Source: Streptomyces microflavus
Lineage (GTDB): Bacteria; Actinomycetota; Actinomycetes; Streptomycetales; Streptomycetaceae
DNA: 64,000 nt
Reading direction: 5' to 3'
NCBI RefSeq assembly: GCF_014650075.1
Contig: NZ_BMUG01000009.1
Coordinates: forward strand, 310,001 to 374,000
Made by a program: the position numbers and the translations under genes. The notes under the pieces are model-generated. The model ran no database searches. It had not been told where the DNA came from and worked only from the letters and a program-made list of their open reading frames with translations. This document shows, one piece after another, positions 15,423 through 24,568 of the stretch (the first letter of the stretch is position 1; the number at the start of each line of letters is the position of its first letter).

Positions 15423-16730
15423 ATGCCTCCCGCCGATACCGGGGCATCCACCGTCGTCGTGGATGCCTCTGCCCCGTCGTCCCCCGTCACCACCACCGCC
15501 GCTCCGGCGGGCGCCCATGAGCGCCTGGAGCCCGGCCGCCCCGGCTACCGGAAGATGAGCTTCGCGCTCTTCGCCGCCGGAGTCGCGGCCTTCGCCCTCC
15601 TCTACTCCACCCAGGCCCTGCTTCCCGCGATCTCCGCCTCGTACGGCGTGAGCGCCGGGCAGGCGAGCTGGACGGTCTCCGCGGCGACCGGCGCGCTGGC
15701 ACTGTGTGTGCTGCCGCTGAGCGCGCTGTCGGAGCGGTTCGGGCGGCGGCAGATGATGACGGCCTCGCTGACGGTCGCGGTGCTGGTCGGGATGCTGGTG
15801 CCGTTCGCGCCCTCGATCGGCTGGCTGATCGCGCTGCGGGCCATCCAGGGCGCGGCGCTCGCCGGTCTTCCGGCCTCCGCGATGGCGTATCTGGCGGAGG
15901 AGGTCCGGCCCAAGGCGCTGATCGCCGCGATCGGGCTGTTCGTCGCGGGCAACAGCATCGGCGGCATGAGCGGCCGGATCCTCACCGGCTGGGTCGCCCA
16001 GGCCTGGGGCTGGCGCGCGGCGCTCGCGGCGGTCGGGCTGCTCGCGGTGGCGTGCGCGGTCGCCTTCCACTTCCTGATCCCCAAGGCCCGTAACTTCACC
16101 CCCGGTTCGCTGAACCCGAAGGCGCTGGCGAAGACCGTCGCCACCCACCTCGGCAACCCGCTGCTGGTGCGGCTGTACGCGATCGGCGCACTGTTCATGA
16201 CGGTGTTCGGCGCGGTCTACACGGTGATCGGCTACCGGCTGGTCGATGAGCCGTTCTCGCTGCCGCAGGGCATCGTCGGCTCGATCTTCCTGGTCTACCT
16301 GGTCGGTACGGTCTCCTCCGCCGCGGCCGGACGGCTGGTGGCCCGCCTCGGCCGCCGGGGCGCGCTCTACCTGGCGGTCTCCACGACCACGGCCGGGCTG
16401 CTGCTCTCGCTCGCCGACCAGCTGGCCTCCGTGCTGCTGGGCCTGGTGCTGATCACGGCCGGCTTCTTCGCCGGGCACGCGGTCGCCTCGTCCTCGGTGA
16501 GCCGGACCGCGACGACGGGCCGGGCGCAGGCATCGGCGCTCTACCAGTCGGCGTACTACCTGGGCTCCAGCGCGGGCGGCACGCTGGGTGCGGTCGCCTT
16601 CCACGCGGGCGGCTGGGCGGCGACGGTGGCCCTGGGGCTGCTCGCGGTCCTCGGCGTCGTCTCCATCACGCTGTACGGGACCCGGGTGGCGCGGGCCGAG
16701 CGGCGGGCGCTGATCCCGGCGACCCGGTGA
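15423..16730 (+). CDS. MFS transporter (drug/sugar exporter type)
   Basis: 435 residues from ATG 15423. A ~45-residue N-terminal tail precedes about twelve hydrophobic segments, from MSFALFAAGVAAFALLYSTQALLPAIS to WAATVALGLLAVLGVVSITLYG. The MFS loop 2-3 motif is visible as LSALSERFGRR. It resembles the YnfM/AraJ group of proton-coupled exporters. The divergent LysR gene suggests inducible expression by the exported compound. The substrate is unknown. Confidence 0.92.
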   Translation: MPPADTGASTVVVDASAPSSPVTTTAAPAGAHERLEPGRPGYRKMSFALFAAGVAAFALLYSTQALLPAISASYGVSAGQASWTVSAATGALALCVLPLSALSERFGRRQMMTASLTVAVLVGMLVPFAPSIGWLIALRAIQGAALAGLPASAMAYLAEEVRPKALIAAIGLFVAGNSIGGMSGRILTGWVAQAWGWRAALAAVGLLAVACAVAFHFLIPKARNFTPGSLNPKALAKTVATHLGNPLLVRLYAIGALFMTVFGAVYTVIGYRLVDEPFSLPQGIVGSIFLVYLVGTVSSAAAGRLVARLGRRGALYLAVSTTTAGLLLSLADQLASVLLGLVLITAGFFAGHAVASSSVSRTATTGRAQASALYQSAYYLGSSAGGTLGAVAFHAGGWAATVALGLLAVLGVVSITLYGTRVARAERRALIPATR

Positions 16731-16775
16731 GCCGGTGGTCGGGGACTGGTGACCCTGTGAGCCGGTAATCGGGGC

Positions 16776-16805
16776 TTACGGCCTCCGGCCAACCGGAGGC
16801 CGTAA
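16776..16805 (+). terminator. Terminator after the MFS gene
   Basis: Bases 16776-16788 pair perfectly (13 bp) with 16793-16805 around a CCAA loop, 46 bases after the transporter stop. Confidence 0.8.
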
Positions 16806-16921
16806 TTCCGGCTATGCCGTACCGCGACGCAACCGAGACCTGGCCCGCGCAACCACCGCACCCCTTCGGACGTCTACCAGGCGTAACCACAAAACCACTG
16901 TGGGCGAAGGGGAGTTGGCGC

Positions 16922-17638
16922 ATGGGAGTCACGGCGAAAATACCCGGAGGACGGCTGCGGCGCGGGGCGGCGCTCTCCGTGGCCGGGCTGGTGGCGGCAC
17001 CCGCCCTGGTCCTGGGCACCGGGACCGCGGCCCAGGCCGCCTCCTGTTCGACCTCCGCCGGGCCGCACCAGAAGCAGGTCGAGAAGTTCCTGAAGCGGCC
17101 CGTCGACGGCAAGCAGTCGGCCGCCGACTGCAAGGCGATCCAGAAGTTCCAGAAGACCCACGGGATCACCCCGACCATCGGGTACGCCGGGCCGCTGACC
17201 TGGCGCACGATGAACACGATGCTCGCCCAGAAGGCTGCCGGGAAGAACCCCAACAAGGCCGGGAAGTGCCCCACCAACAAGGGCCGCATCGCCTGCGTCG
17301 ACCTGACCCGGCAGCTGAGCTGGATCCAGGACGGCAAGAAGCTGAAGTACGGCCCGGTGCCGGTGCGGACCGGTCGCGACGGCGCGGAGACCCGGACCGG
17401 CGCGAAGAAGATCTACTGGCGCAACATCAAGCACTGGTCGACGATCTACAAGGTGTGGATGCCGCACTCGCAGTTCTTCGACGGCGGCCAGGCGTTCCAC
17501 TCGGTCACCAAGTCCATGTACAACCCGCCGGGCTCCGGCGGCTGCGTCAACATGCGCCCCGCCGACGCGAAGGCATACTGGAAACTGCTGAAGAACGGCG
17601 ACGACGTGTACGTCTACGGGCGCAAGCCCGGTACCTGA
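16922..17638 (+). CDS. Secreted L,D-transpeptidase with peptidoglycan-binding domain
   Basis: 238 residues from ATG 16922, with AAGGGGAG about 8 bases upstream. The signal peptide includes RRGAALSVAGLVAAPALVLG and probably ends after AAQA. Residues ~45-110 form a PG-binding-like helical repeat (HQKQVEKFLKRPVDGKQSA, CKAIQKFQKTHGI). The C-terminal half is the YkuD catalytic fold, with HSVTKSMYNPPGSGGCVNMR; the Cys of GGCVNM is the nucleophile. The usual SHGC appears as SGGC, as seen in a Streptomyces subgroup. It should form 3-3 peptide cross-links or attach proteins in the wall outside the membrane. Confidence 0.9.
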   Translation: MGVTAKIPGGRLRRGAALSVAGLVAAPALVLGTGTAAQAASCSTSAGPHQKQVEKFLKRPVDGKQSAADCKAIQKFQKTHGITPTIGYAGPLTWRTMNTMLAQKAAGKNPNKAGKCPTNKGRIACVDLTRQLSWIQDGKKLKYGPVPVRTGRDGAETRTGAKKIYWRNIKHWSTIYKVWMPHSQFFDGGQAFHSVTKSMYNPPGSGGCVNMRPADAKAYWKLLKNGDDVYVYGRKPGT

Positions 17639-17752
17639 TCCGGAGCCCCGGGGGCTTGGCCCCTTTCCACCCCCGTTGTCAGTGGCCTGCGGTAGCTTCC
17701 GAGGTACCGGGTGACGGATACCGCGGCGGGGCTGCGCGACAGGGGTGGAGCG

Positions 17753-18781
17753 ATGAGCGATCTGACGACGACGGCTGCGGGGGCGGGGGCCGGGACGGCC
17801 GGTGACGCCGGTATCGACGCCCGCCTCGAAGGCCACAGGACCGAGCTGACCGGGTTCTGCTACCGGATGCTCGGCTCGGCGTTCGAGGCCGAGGACGCGG
17901 TGCAGGACACCCTGGTGCGGGCCTGGCGCAACTTCGACAAGTTCGAGGGCCGCTCCTCGCTGCGCTCCTGGCTCTACCGCATCGCCACCAACGTCTGCCT
18001 GGACATGCTGAAGGCGGGCAACAAGCGGGCCCGCCCGGTCGATCTGACGGGCCCGACCCCGCTCGCGCAGGCCGCGCTCAGCCCCCGTCCGGAGAACGTC
18101 TGGCTGGAGCCGATGCCGGACGGCCGGATCCTGCCCTCGGTCCAGGACCCGGCGGAGGCCGCAGTGGCGCGGGAGTCGGTGCGCCTGGCGTTCGTGGCCG
18201 CGCTCCAGCACCTGCCGCCCAAGCAGCGGGCCGTGCTGATCCTGCGCGAGGTGCTCGCCTGGAAGGCCGCCGAGGTCGCCGAGCTGCTGGAGACCTCCGT
18301 CGCCTCGGTCAACAGCGCCCTCCAGCGGGCCCGTGCCACCCTCACCGAGGCGGAGGGCCGGGTCCCGGACGCGGCGGACCCGCTCGACGAGGAGCAGCAG
18401 AAGCTCCTGGAGCGCTATGTGAAGGCGTTCGAGGGGTACGACATGGCCGCCCTGACCGCGCTGCTCCACGAGGACGCGGTGATGACGATGCCGCCGTTCG
18501 ACCTGTGGCTGCGGGGCACGCCGGACATCACGGGCTTCATGACCACCATCGGCGCGGCCTGCGCGGGCTCCCGGCTGGTGCCCGTGGCGGTCAACGGCTC
18601 CCCGGGCTTCGCGCACTACAAGCCCGACCCGGAGGGGTCCGGCTTCGTGCCGTGGGCGGTGCAGGTCATCGACGTCCAGGACGGGGCGATCTCGGGGATG
18701 CACTGCTTCCTGGACGTGGAGCGCTGGTTCCCGCTGTTCGGCCTGGCCGACCGGCTTCCGGCGGTGCCGGCCGGGGAGTGA
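17753..18781 (+). CDS. ECF sigma factor with C-terminal NTF2-like domain (TIGR02960 type)
   Basis: 342 residues from ATG 17753 (GTGGAG site upstream). Region 2 shows LTGFCYRMLGSAFEAEDAVQDTLVRAWRNF and SWLYRIATNVCLDMLK. A linker with ENVWLEPMPDG follows, then region 4 (LQHLPPKQRAVLILREVLAWKAAEVAELLETSVASVNSALQRARATL). Residues 215-335 are a SnoaL/NTF2-like fold (YVKAFEGYDMAALTALLHEDAVMTMPP) that in related ECF groups acts in place of an anti-sigma factor. No anti-sigma gene is adjacent, which fits such intramolecular control (family knowledge). Confidence 0.92.
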   Translation: MSDLTTTAAGAGAGTAGDAGIDARLEGHRTELTGFCYRMLGSAFEAEDAVQDTLVRAWRNFDKFEGRSSLRSWLYRIATNVCLDMLKAGNKRARPVDLTGPTPLAQAALSPRPENVWLEPMPDGRILPSVQDPAEAAVARESVRLAFVAALQHLPPKQRAVLILREVLAWKAAEVAELLETSVASVNSALQRARATLTEAEGRVPDAADPLDEEQQKLLERYVKAFEGYDMAALTALLHEDAVMTMPPFDLWLRGTPDITGFMTTIGAACAGSRLVPVAVNGSPGFAHYKPDPEGSGFVPWAVQVIDVQDGAISGMHCFLDVERWFPLFGLADRLPAVPAGE

Positions 18782-18810
18782 CCGGTCGGAAGTGAGCGGT
18801 CGGAAAGGCC

Positions 18811-19137
18811 CTAGGGGCGAGGTACCCGCCCCTCCGGCTCCTCCAGGGCGACCACGTCCGCCAGTCCCACCAGGTCCAGCAGTCCCTGGAGTTCCGGCCC
18901 CACCCGGCGCAGCCGCAGCTGCCGCCCGGCCCGGCGGGCGACGAGCGCCAGCCGGGCCACCGCCTCGACCAGGGCCAGGTCCGCGCGCTCGACACCGCCC
19001 ACGTCGCACTCCACCGGCGCGCCCTGGTCCGGCGCGGCGCCCCGGGGGCCGTTCAGCAAGGTCTCCAGTTCCGTGCAGAGGGCCGGTACGACGTCACGGG
19101 TGACGTGTCCGGTGACGACGAGGACGATCGGATTCAT
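18811..19137 (-). CDS. STAS-domain protein, anti-sigma-antagonist-like
   Basis: 108 residues from ATG 19137; ATG 19179 would add 14 residues. The STAS fold is suggested by IVLVVTGHVTRDVVPALCTELETLL, then a short strand VECDVGGVERADLALVEAVARLALVARRAGRQLRLRRVGPELQGLLDLVGL. The Ser or Thr usually phosphorylated (DxSG) is replaced by GGVERAD, so regulation by phosphorylation is doubtful. It is convergent with the ECF sigma gene (29-base gap); a functional link is possible but unproven. Confidence 0.8.
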   Translation of the reverse strand: MNPIVLVVTGHVTRDVVPALCTELETLLNGPRGAAPDQGAPVECDVGGVERADLALVEAVARLALVARRAGRQLRLRRVGPELQGLLDLVGLADVVALEEPEGRVPRP

Positions 19138-19329
19138 GGCAGCCACAACGGGGAGACCGGTCCGGTGACCGAAACTCATCGCCGCCCGGGGGCAGGATCC
19201 CCGCCGGAGAGAGTCAACTCACAACTCGTACACATCCCTTGCGAACCTCTTCACGATTTTCGCCCTCTAGATTGAGTGAACGGTTCAGAGGAACCGCCTC
19301 ATTCTCCAGGGGGAGAGTTGCACAGACAC

Positions 19330-22300
19330 GTGAACAGGGTGGGGGTCCCGGCTGTCGCCGCGGCCGCGGCCGTGGCACTCGCGGCGGGCATGACCACGCC
19401 CGCCGCCGCCCAGCCGGTCCGCAGCGCGGCCGCCGGTCCTGCGGCCTCCGGCCCCTCGGCCGAGGTCGCGCACCAGCTGACGCTGATCACCGGTGACCGG
19501 GTGTCGGTGGACGCCAAGGGCCGGATCGTGGGCTTCCGGCCCGCGAAGGGGCGCGCCGGGATACCGGTGCGCAAGGAGATACGGGACGGGCGCACGCTCG
19601 TCATACCCGCCGACGCCCAGCGGCTCATCGCCTCGGGCAAGCTCGACCGGCGGCTGTTCGACATCACGGAGCTGAACCGGCCGGAGAACCGCCGGGCCCA
19701 GCAGCACGACCTGCGGCTCATCGTCAGCTACCGGGGCGCGCAGAGCGCCCGGGCGAAGGCGGAGGTCCGGGACGCGGGCGCCACCCGGATCGGCCGGAGT
19801 CTGACGTCGCTGAACGCGCAGTCGGTGGCCACGCCGAAGGCGGACGCCGCAGACCTGTGGCAGGCGCTCACCAGTGAGCAGGCCGGCAGTGAGCAGCGCA
19901 CCACCGCTGCGGGCGTCGACCGGGTCTGGCTGGACGGGAAGCGGAAGGCGACCCTGGACCGCAGCGTCGCCCAGATCGGGACGCAGGCCGCCTGGAGCGC
20001 CGGATACACCGGCAAGGGCGTCAAGATCGCGGTCCTGGACACCGGGGTGGACGGGACCCACCCGGACCTCGTGGGCAAGGTCGCAGCGGCGAAGAACTTC
20101 ACCTCCTCGCCCAACCTCAGGGACCGCATCGGTCACGGCACCCATGTCGCGTCGATCGCCGCGGGTTCGGGCGCCAAGTCGGGCGGGAAGTTCAAGGGCG
20201 TGGCCCCGGACGCCACGCTGCTGGCGGGCAAGGTGCTCGGCGACGACGGGTTCGGCGACGACTCCGGCATCCTGGCCGGGATGGAGTGGGCGGTCGCCCA
20301 GGGCGCCGACATCGTCAACCTGAGCCTCGGCGGCATGGACACCCCCGAGGTGGACGCGCTGGAGGCCGGGGTCAACAAGCTCTCGGCCACGAAGGGCGTC
20401 CTGTTCGCCATCGCGGCGGGCAACGAGGGGTCCGGCGCGGGCACCGTCGGCTCCCCGGGCAGCGCGGACGCCGCGCTGACCGTCGGAGCGGTCGACGTCA
20501 AGGACAAGCTGGCGGACTTCTCCAGCCGTGGCCCGCGCGTGGGCGACGGCGCGGTCAAGCCCGATGTCACCGCCCCCGGCGTGGACATCACGGCGGCCTC
20601 CGCACCCAAGTCGGAGATCGCGCTGGAGGTCGGTGAGGCGCCCCCGGGCTACACCACCATCTCCGGCACGTCGATGGCCACCCCGCATGTCGCGGGCGCC
20701 GCGGCCCTGTTGAAGCAGCAGCACCCGGAGTGGACGTACACGCAGCTGAAGAGCGTGCTGGCGTCCTCCACCAAGCCGGGCGCGTACACCCCGTTCCAGC
20801 AGGGCACGGGCCGTATCGCGGTGGACCGGGCGCTGACCCAGTCCGTCGTGAGCGAGCAGGTCTCGGTCGGCTTCGGCGTGCAGCAGTGGCCGCACACCGA
20901 CGACACCCCGGTCACCGAGAAGATCACCTACCGCAACCTGGGCACCACGGACGTCACCCTCGACCTGACGGCCGCCGGCACAGGACCGAAGGGCAAGCCT
21001 GCTCCGGCCGGCTTCTTCACCCTCGGCGCCCAGCAGGTCACCGTGCCCGCGGGCGGCACCGCCGATGTGGCGCTGACGGCCGACACCCGGCTCGGCGGGG
21101 CGGAGACCGGCGCGTACTCCGCGTACGTCGTCGCCACCGGCGGCGGCCAGACCGTCCGCACGGGGGCGGCGGTCGAGCGCGAGCGTGAGGCGTACGACGT
21201 CGTCGTGAAGGCCATCGGCCGTACGGGCAAGGCCGCGGTCGGCGCGGAGGTCTCGCTGGACGACCTCGGCGTCGCCTCGGACGGTTCCGCGTTCACCTCC
21301 GCCTTCAAGAACGGTGTGGCCACGCTGCGGGTGCCCAGGGGCACCTTCGTGCTGAACGGCACCGTCGTGACGGATCCCAAGAAGATCCGGGAGATCGACT
21401 GGCTCGCCCAGCCGAAGCTGAGCGTCACGAAGAACACGACGGTCACGCTGGACGCCCGCAGGGCCAAGCCGGCCGCCATCACCCTGCCGGTGAAGGGGAC
21501 CAAGCTCCGCGGCCTGCAGAGCGAGTTCTCGGTCTCGACCAAGTACGACGAGGTCACGTACGGCTGGATGGTCGACGGCAAGGGGACCCTCCGCACCGCC
21601 CACGTCGGCCCGAAGATCACCGACGGTTCGCTCAGCCAGCGCTGGGCCGGCAACTGGAACAAGGGGGCGTCGGGCGACTACAACATCGCGACCGGCGGCC
21701 GGGTCCAGCAGCTCGCCACGGGCTTCACCCGTAAGTACAAGGCCAACCAGTTCGCCACGGTGAAGCTGACCATGGGCGTCGGCGCGGTCAAGAAGAAGAC
21801 CGGCATGCTCGCCCCGCTGGCGGAACTGCCGGGCGGATACCCGATGTACGGCGCACCCGTCTCGCAGGCGCTGCCCGCCGTCCGCACGATCCGGGTCGCC
21901 ACCACCGACAAGACCCGCTGGGGCCTGGAGTTCGCCCAGATCGGCGGCAAGGACCACGAGGGCTACCCGGTCTTCGAGTCGGGCTACTCGCTCGGACGGC
22001 CCGCCACCTACAAGGGCGGCAAGTCCTACACCAAGGCGGTCAACACCGGGGTCTTCGGCCCGCGGCTGGCCGCGGGCGACGGCATCTACCGCGACGGCAG
22101 CACGATCGGAGCCATCCTTCCGCTGCTGGCGGACGGCAAGGGCAACGACGGCGCACCGGAGTTCTCCTCGGTCACCACCGTGCTCCACCGCAACGGGAAG
22201 AAGTTCGCCCAGAACAACGACCCGCTCCAGGGCTGGGGCACCTTCCGGGTCCCGGCGGGCAACGCCGACTACAAGCTCACCTCGTCGGTGAAGCACAGCG

Positions 22301-22674
22301 CGAAGATCGGCGCCCTCTCCACCCGGGTGGACGTCAGCTTCTCGTTCCGCTCCAAGAAGGCGACCACGAAGCTCCCCGCCTCCACCGTCCGCTTCACCCC
22401 CGCCATCGGCTCCGACGGCCGGGCGAAGGCGGGCAGGACGATCTCCGTGCCGGTGACGGTGCAGGGCTCGGCCGCCGGGAAGAACCTCAAGTCGCTGACG
22501 ACGTACGTCAGTTACAACGGCGGCAAGACCTGGAAGAAGGTCACCGTGAAGAAGGGCAAGATCACGGTGAAGAACCCGGCCAAGGGCAAGGGCATCTCCT
22601 TCTCCGCCAACATCACCGACAAGAAGGGCAACAAGTCCTCGGTGAAGATCTACAACGCGTACCTGGGCAAGTGA
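19330..22674 (+). CDS. Large secreted subtilisin-family (S8) serine protease
   Basis: About 1114 residues. The start is uncertain: GTG 19330 gives MNRVGVPAVAAAAAVALAAGM as signal peptide; TTG 19318 follows a GGGGGAG site more closely, and GTG 19276 is further upstream. A propeptide region covers residues ~40-210. The catalytic triad is clear: Asp in VKIAVLDTGVDGTHPDL, His in GHGTHVASIAAGSG, Ser in GTSMATPHVAGAAALLK, with the oxyanion Asn in AAGNEGSG. The C-terminal ~600 residues are beta-rich with Lys-rich segments and end without an anchor. It is likely a released extracellular protease; a strong terminator follows. Confidence 0.93.
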   Translation: MNRVGVPAVAAAAAVALAAGMTTPAAAQPVRSAAAGPAASGPSAEVAHQLTLITGDRVSVDAKGRIVGFRPAKGRAGIPVRKEIRDGRTLVIPADAQRLIASGKLDRRLFDITELNRPENRRAQQHDLRLIVSYRGAQSARAKAEVRDAGATRIGRSLTSLNAQSVATPKADAADLWQALTSEQAGSEQRTTAAGVDRVWLDGKRKATLDRSVAQIGTQAAWSAGYTGKGVKIAVLDTGVDGTHPDLVGKVAAAKNFTSSPNLRDRIGHGTHVASIAAGSGAKSGGKFKGVAPDATLLAGKVLGDDGFGDDSGILAGMEWAVAQGADIVNLSLGGMDTPEVDALEAGVNKLSATKGVLFAIAAGNEGSGAGTVGSPGSADAALTVGAVDVKDKLADFSSRGPRVGDGAVKPDVTAPGVDITAASAPKSEIALEVGEAPPGYTTISGTSMATPHVAGAAALLKQQHPEWTYTQLKSVLASSTKPGAYTPFQQGTGRIAVDRALTQSVVSEQVSVGFGVQQWPHTDDTPVTEKITYRNLGTTDVTLDLTAAGTGPKGKPAPAGFFTLGAQQVTVPAGGTADVALTADTRLGGAETGAYSAYVVATGGGQTVRTGAAVEREREAYDVVVKAIGRTGKAAVGAEVSLDDLGVASDGSAFTSAFKNGVATLRVPRGTFVLNGTVVTDPKKIREIDWLAQPKLSVTKNTTVTLDARRAKPAAITLPVKGTKLRGLQSEFSVSTKYDEVTYGWMVDGKGTLRTAHVGPKITDGSLSQRWAGNWNKGASGDYNIATGGRVQQLATGFTRKYKANQFATVKLTMGVGAVKKKTGMLAPLAELPGGYPMYGAPVSQALPAVRTIRVATTDKTRWGLEFAQIGGKDHEGYPVFESGYSLGRPATYKGGKSYTKAVNTGVFGPRLAAGDGIYRDGSTIGAILPLLADGKGNDGAPEFSSVTTVLHRNGKKFAQNNDPLQGWGTFRVPAGNADYKLTSSVKHSAKIGALSTRVDVSFSFRSKKATTKLPASTVRFTPAIGSDGRAKAGRTISVPVTVQGSAAGKNLKSLTTYVSYNGGKTWKKVTVKKGKITVKNPAKGKGISFSANITDKKGNKSSVKIYNAYLGK

Positions 22675-22705
22675 CACGGTACGAGCGGTAGTTCACCCTC
22701 GCACG

Positions 22706-22750
22706 ACGGCGGCCCGCCGCACGGATCATCTCCGTGCGGCGGGCCGCCGT
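22706..22750. terminator. Perfect 20-bp stem-loop between convergent genes
   Basis: Bases 22706-22725 pair perfectly with 22731-22750 around TCATC. It lies between the protease stop (22674) and the deoA stop (22757). Confidence 0.88.
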
Positions 22751-22756
22751 TGTGTG

Positions 22757-24034
22757 TTAAGCGATACGTTCCCGCACCACCGGGAGCGCCGCGTACGACG
22801 TGCCGGCCGGGGCGACGTCGTACGCGTCCGGCAGGGCCTTCAGCGCGTAGTCGAACTTCTCCGGGGTGTCCGTGTGCAGCGTCATCAGGGGCTGGCCCTC
22901 GGTGACGGTGTCGCCGGGCTTGGCGTGGAGTTCGACGCCCGCGCCCGCCTGCACCGGGTCCTCCTTGCGGGCGCGGCCCGCGCCGAGGCGCCAGGCGGCG
23001 ACGCCGACGTCGTAGGCGTCCAGGCGGGTCAGGACGCCGGACGAGCGCGCGGTGACCACGTGCTGCTCGCGGGCGACCGGGAGCGTGGCGTCCGGGTCGC
23101 CGCCCTGGGCGGAGATCATCCGGCGCCAGACGTCCATGGCGGAGCCGTCGGCGAGCGCCTTCTCGGGGTCGGCGTCCTTCAGGCCGGCCGCGTCGAGCAT
23201 CTCGCGGGCGAGGGCGAGGGTCAGGTCGATGACGTCCTGCGGGCCGCCACCGGCGAGGACCTCGACCGACTCGCGGACCTCCAGGGCGTTGCCCGCGGTG
23301 AGGCCGAGCGGGGTCGACATGTCGGTGAGCAGGGCGACCGTCCGCACTCCGCTGTCGGTGCCGAGCGCGACCATGGTGGAGGCCAGTTCGCGGGCGTCCT
23401 CGATGGTCTTCATGAAGGCGCCGGAGCCGACCTTGACGTCCAGGACGAGCGCGCCGGTGCCCTCGGCGATCTTCTTGGACATGATCGAGCTGGCGATGAG
23501 CGGGATCGCCTCGACGGTGCCGGTGACATCGCGCAGCGCGTAAAGCTTCTTGTCGGCGGGGGCGAGGCCGTCACCGGCGGCGCAGATGACCGCGCCGGTG
23601 GTGTCCAGGACGTTCAGCATCTCCTCGTTGGAGATGTGGGCCCGCCAGCCGGGGATGGACTCCAGCTTGTCCAGGGTCCCGCCGGTGTGGCCGAGGCCCC
23701 GGCCGCTGAGCTGCGGCACGGCCGCGCCGCACGCGGCGACCAGCGGGGCGAGCGGCAGGGTGATCTTGTCGCCGACGCCGCCGGTGGAGTGCTTGTCGGT
23801 GGTGGGGCGGGAGAGCGCGGAGAAGTTCATCCGCTCGCCGGAGGCGATCATCGCGGCGGTCCAGCGGGCGATCTCGGTGCGGTTCATGCCGTTGAGCAGG
23901 ATCGCCATGGCGAGGGCGGACATCTGCTCGTCGGCGACCTCGCCGCGGGTGTACGCGTCGATGACCCAGTCGATCTGCTCGGGGGTCAGCTCGCCTCGGT
24001 CCCGCTTGGTGCGGATGACGGAGATGGCGTCCAT
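22757..24034 (-). CDS. deoA: Thymidine phosphorylase
   Basis: 425 residues from ATG 24034 (AAGGA 7 bases upstream). It catalyses phosphorolysis of thymidine/deoxyuridine to base plus deoxyribose-1-phosphate. Motifs of the family follow in order: MSALAMAILLNGM, KHSTGGVGDKITLPLAPLVAACG (phosphate loop), GRGLGHTGGTLDKLESIPG (signature), then the pyrimidine-phosphorylase C-terminal domain (GSGAFMKTIEDARELA; AKPGDTVTEGQPLMTLHTD). It is transcribed separately from cdd (terminator at 24104) and has its own operator at 24076, so it belongs to the same nucleoside regulon. Confidence 0.96.
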   Translation of the reverse strand: MDAISVIRTKRDRGELTPEQIDWVIDAYTRGEVADEQMSALAMAILLNGMNRTEIARWTAAMIASGERMNFSALSRPTTDKHSTGGVGDKITLPLAPLVAACGAAVPQLSGRGLGHTGGTLDKLESIPGWRAHISNEEMLNVLDTTGAVICAAGDGLAPADKKLYALRDVTGTVEAIPLIASSIMSKKIAEGTGALVLDVKVGSGAFMKTIEDARELASTMVALGTDSGVRTVALLTDMSTPLGLTAGNALEVRESVEVLAGGGPQDVIDLTLALAREMLDAAGLKDADPEKALADGSAMDVWRRMISAQGGDPDATLPVAREQHVVTARSSGVLTRLDAYDVGVAAWRLGAGRARKEDPVQAGAGVELHAKPGDTVTEGQPLMTLHTDTPEKFDYALKALPDAYDVAPAGTSYAALPVVRERIA

Positions 24035-24075
24035 GGGAGTCCTTCCGGCCGGTGCGTACGCAGGAGTTCTGTCGA

Positions 24076-24091
24076 CTCTACGCGCATAGAG
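24076..24091. promoter_or_regulatory. Palindromic operator upstream of deoA
   Basis: CTCTACGCGCATAGAG is a 16-bp palindrome with one mismatched pair, 42 bases before the deoA start. The core matches the sites at add and the ABC transporter. Confidence 0.75.
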
Positions 24092-24103
24092 AGGGGGAAT
24101 GGC

Positions 24104-24133
24104 GGTGGCCCTTCCGCGAAGGGAAGGGCCACC
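24104..24133 (-). terminator. Terminator of the transporter-cdd operon
   Basis: GGTGGCCCTTCC (24104-24115) pairs with GGAAGGGCCACC (24122-24133) around GCGAAG, 12 bases beyond the cdd stop and just before the deoA operator. Confidence 0.82.
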
Positions 24134-24145
24134 AGGGTTGCAGAT

Positions 24146-24568
24146 TCAGCCGAGGTGCTGCGGGCCGAACGACTGCGGCAGCATCTCGTCCAGCGTGCGC
24201 CGCCCGTCGGGCGTCTCCAGGAGGAGCTCGGGGCCGCCGAACTCGTACAGGAGCTGCCGGCACCTGCCGCACGGCACCAGGATCGACCCGGTGCCGTCCA
24301 CACAGGTGAAGTGGGTCAGCCGGCCGCCGCCGGTCGCCTGGAGGGTGGAGACCAGGCCGCACTCGGCGCAGAGCGAGAGGCCGTAACTGGCGTTCTCGAC
24401 GTTGCAGCCGGTGATCGTGCGGCCGTCGTCCACCCGGGCGGCGACCCCGACCGGGAAGCGCGAGTAGGGGGCGTACGCCCGGGACATGGCGTCCCGGGCC
24501 GCGGCCCGCAGGGCCCCCCAGTCGGACTCGCCGAAGGGAACCGCCTGCTCCGGGGCGGGCGAGGTCAC
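24146..24568 (-). CDS. cdd: Cytidine deaminase
   Basis: 140 residues from GTG 24568, overlapping the upstream permease stop as GTGA. It deaminates cytidine/deoxycytidine to uridine forms. The zinc-binding motifs are CAECG (with the catalytic Glu) and PCGRCRQ; the substrate loop GCNVENASYGLSLCAEC and YSRFPVGVAA are typical of the short tetrameric class. It is the last gene of the four-gene nucleoside uptake operon, so imported cytidine can be processed at once. Confidence 0.96.
   Translation of the reverse strand: MTSPAPEQAVPFGESDWGALRAAARDAMSRAYAPYSRFPVGVAARVDDGRTITGCNVENASYGLSLCAECGLVSTLQATGGGRLTHFTCVDGTGSILVPCGRCRQLLYEFGGPELLLETPDGRRTLDEMLPQSFGPQHLG

Noticed and set aside
17643..17660. Small hairpin after the L,D-transpeptidase
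   Set aside because: AGCCCC/GGGGCT forms only a 6-bp stem with no loop, too weak to call a terminator.
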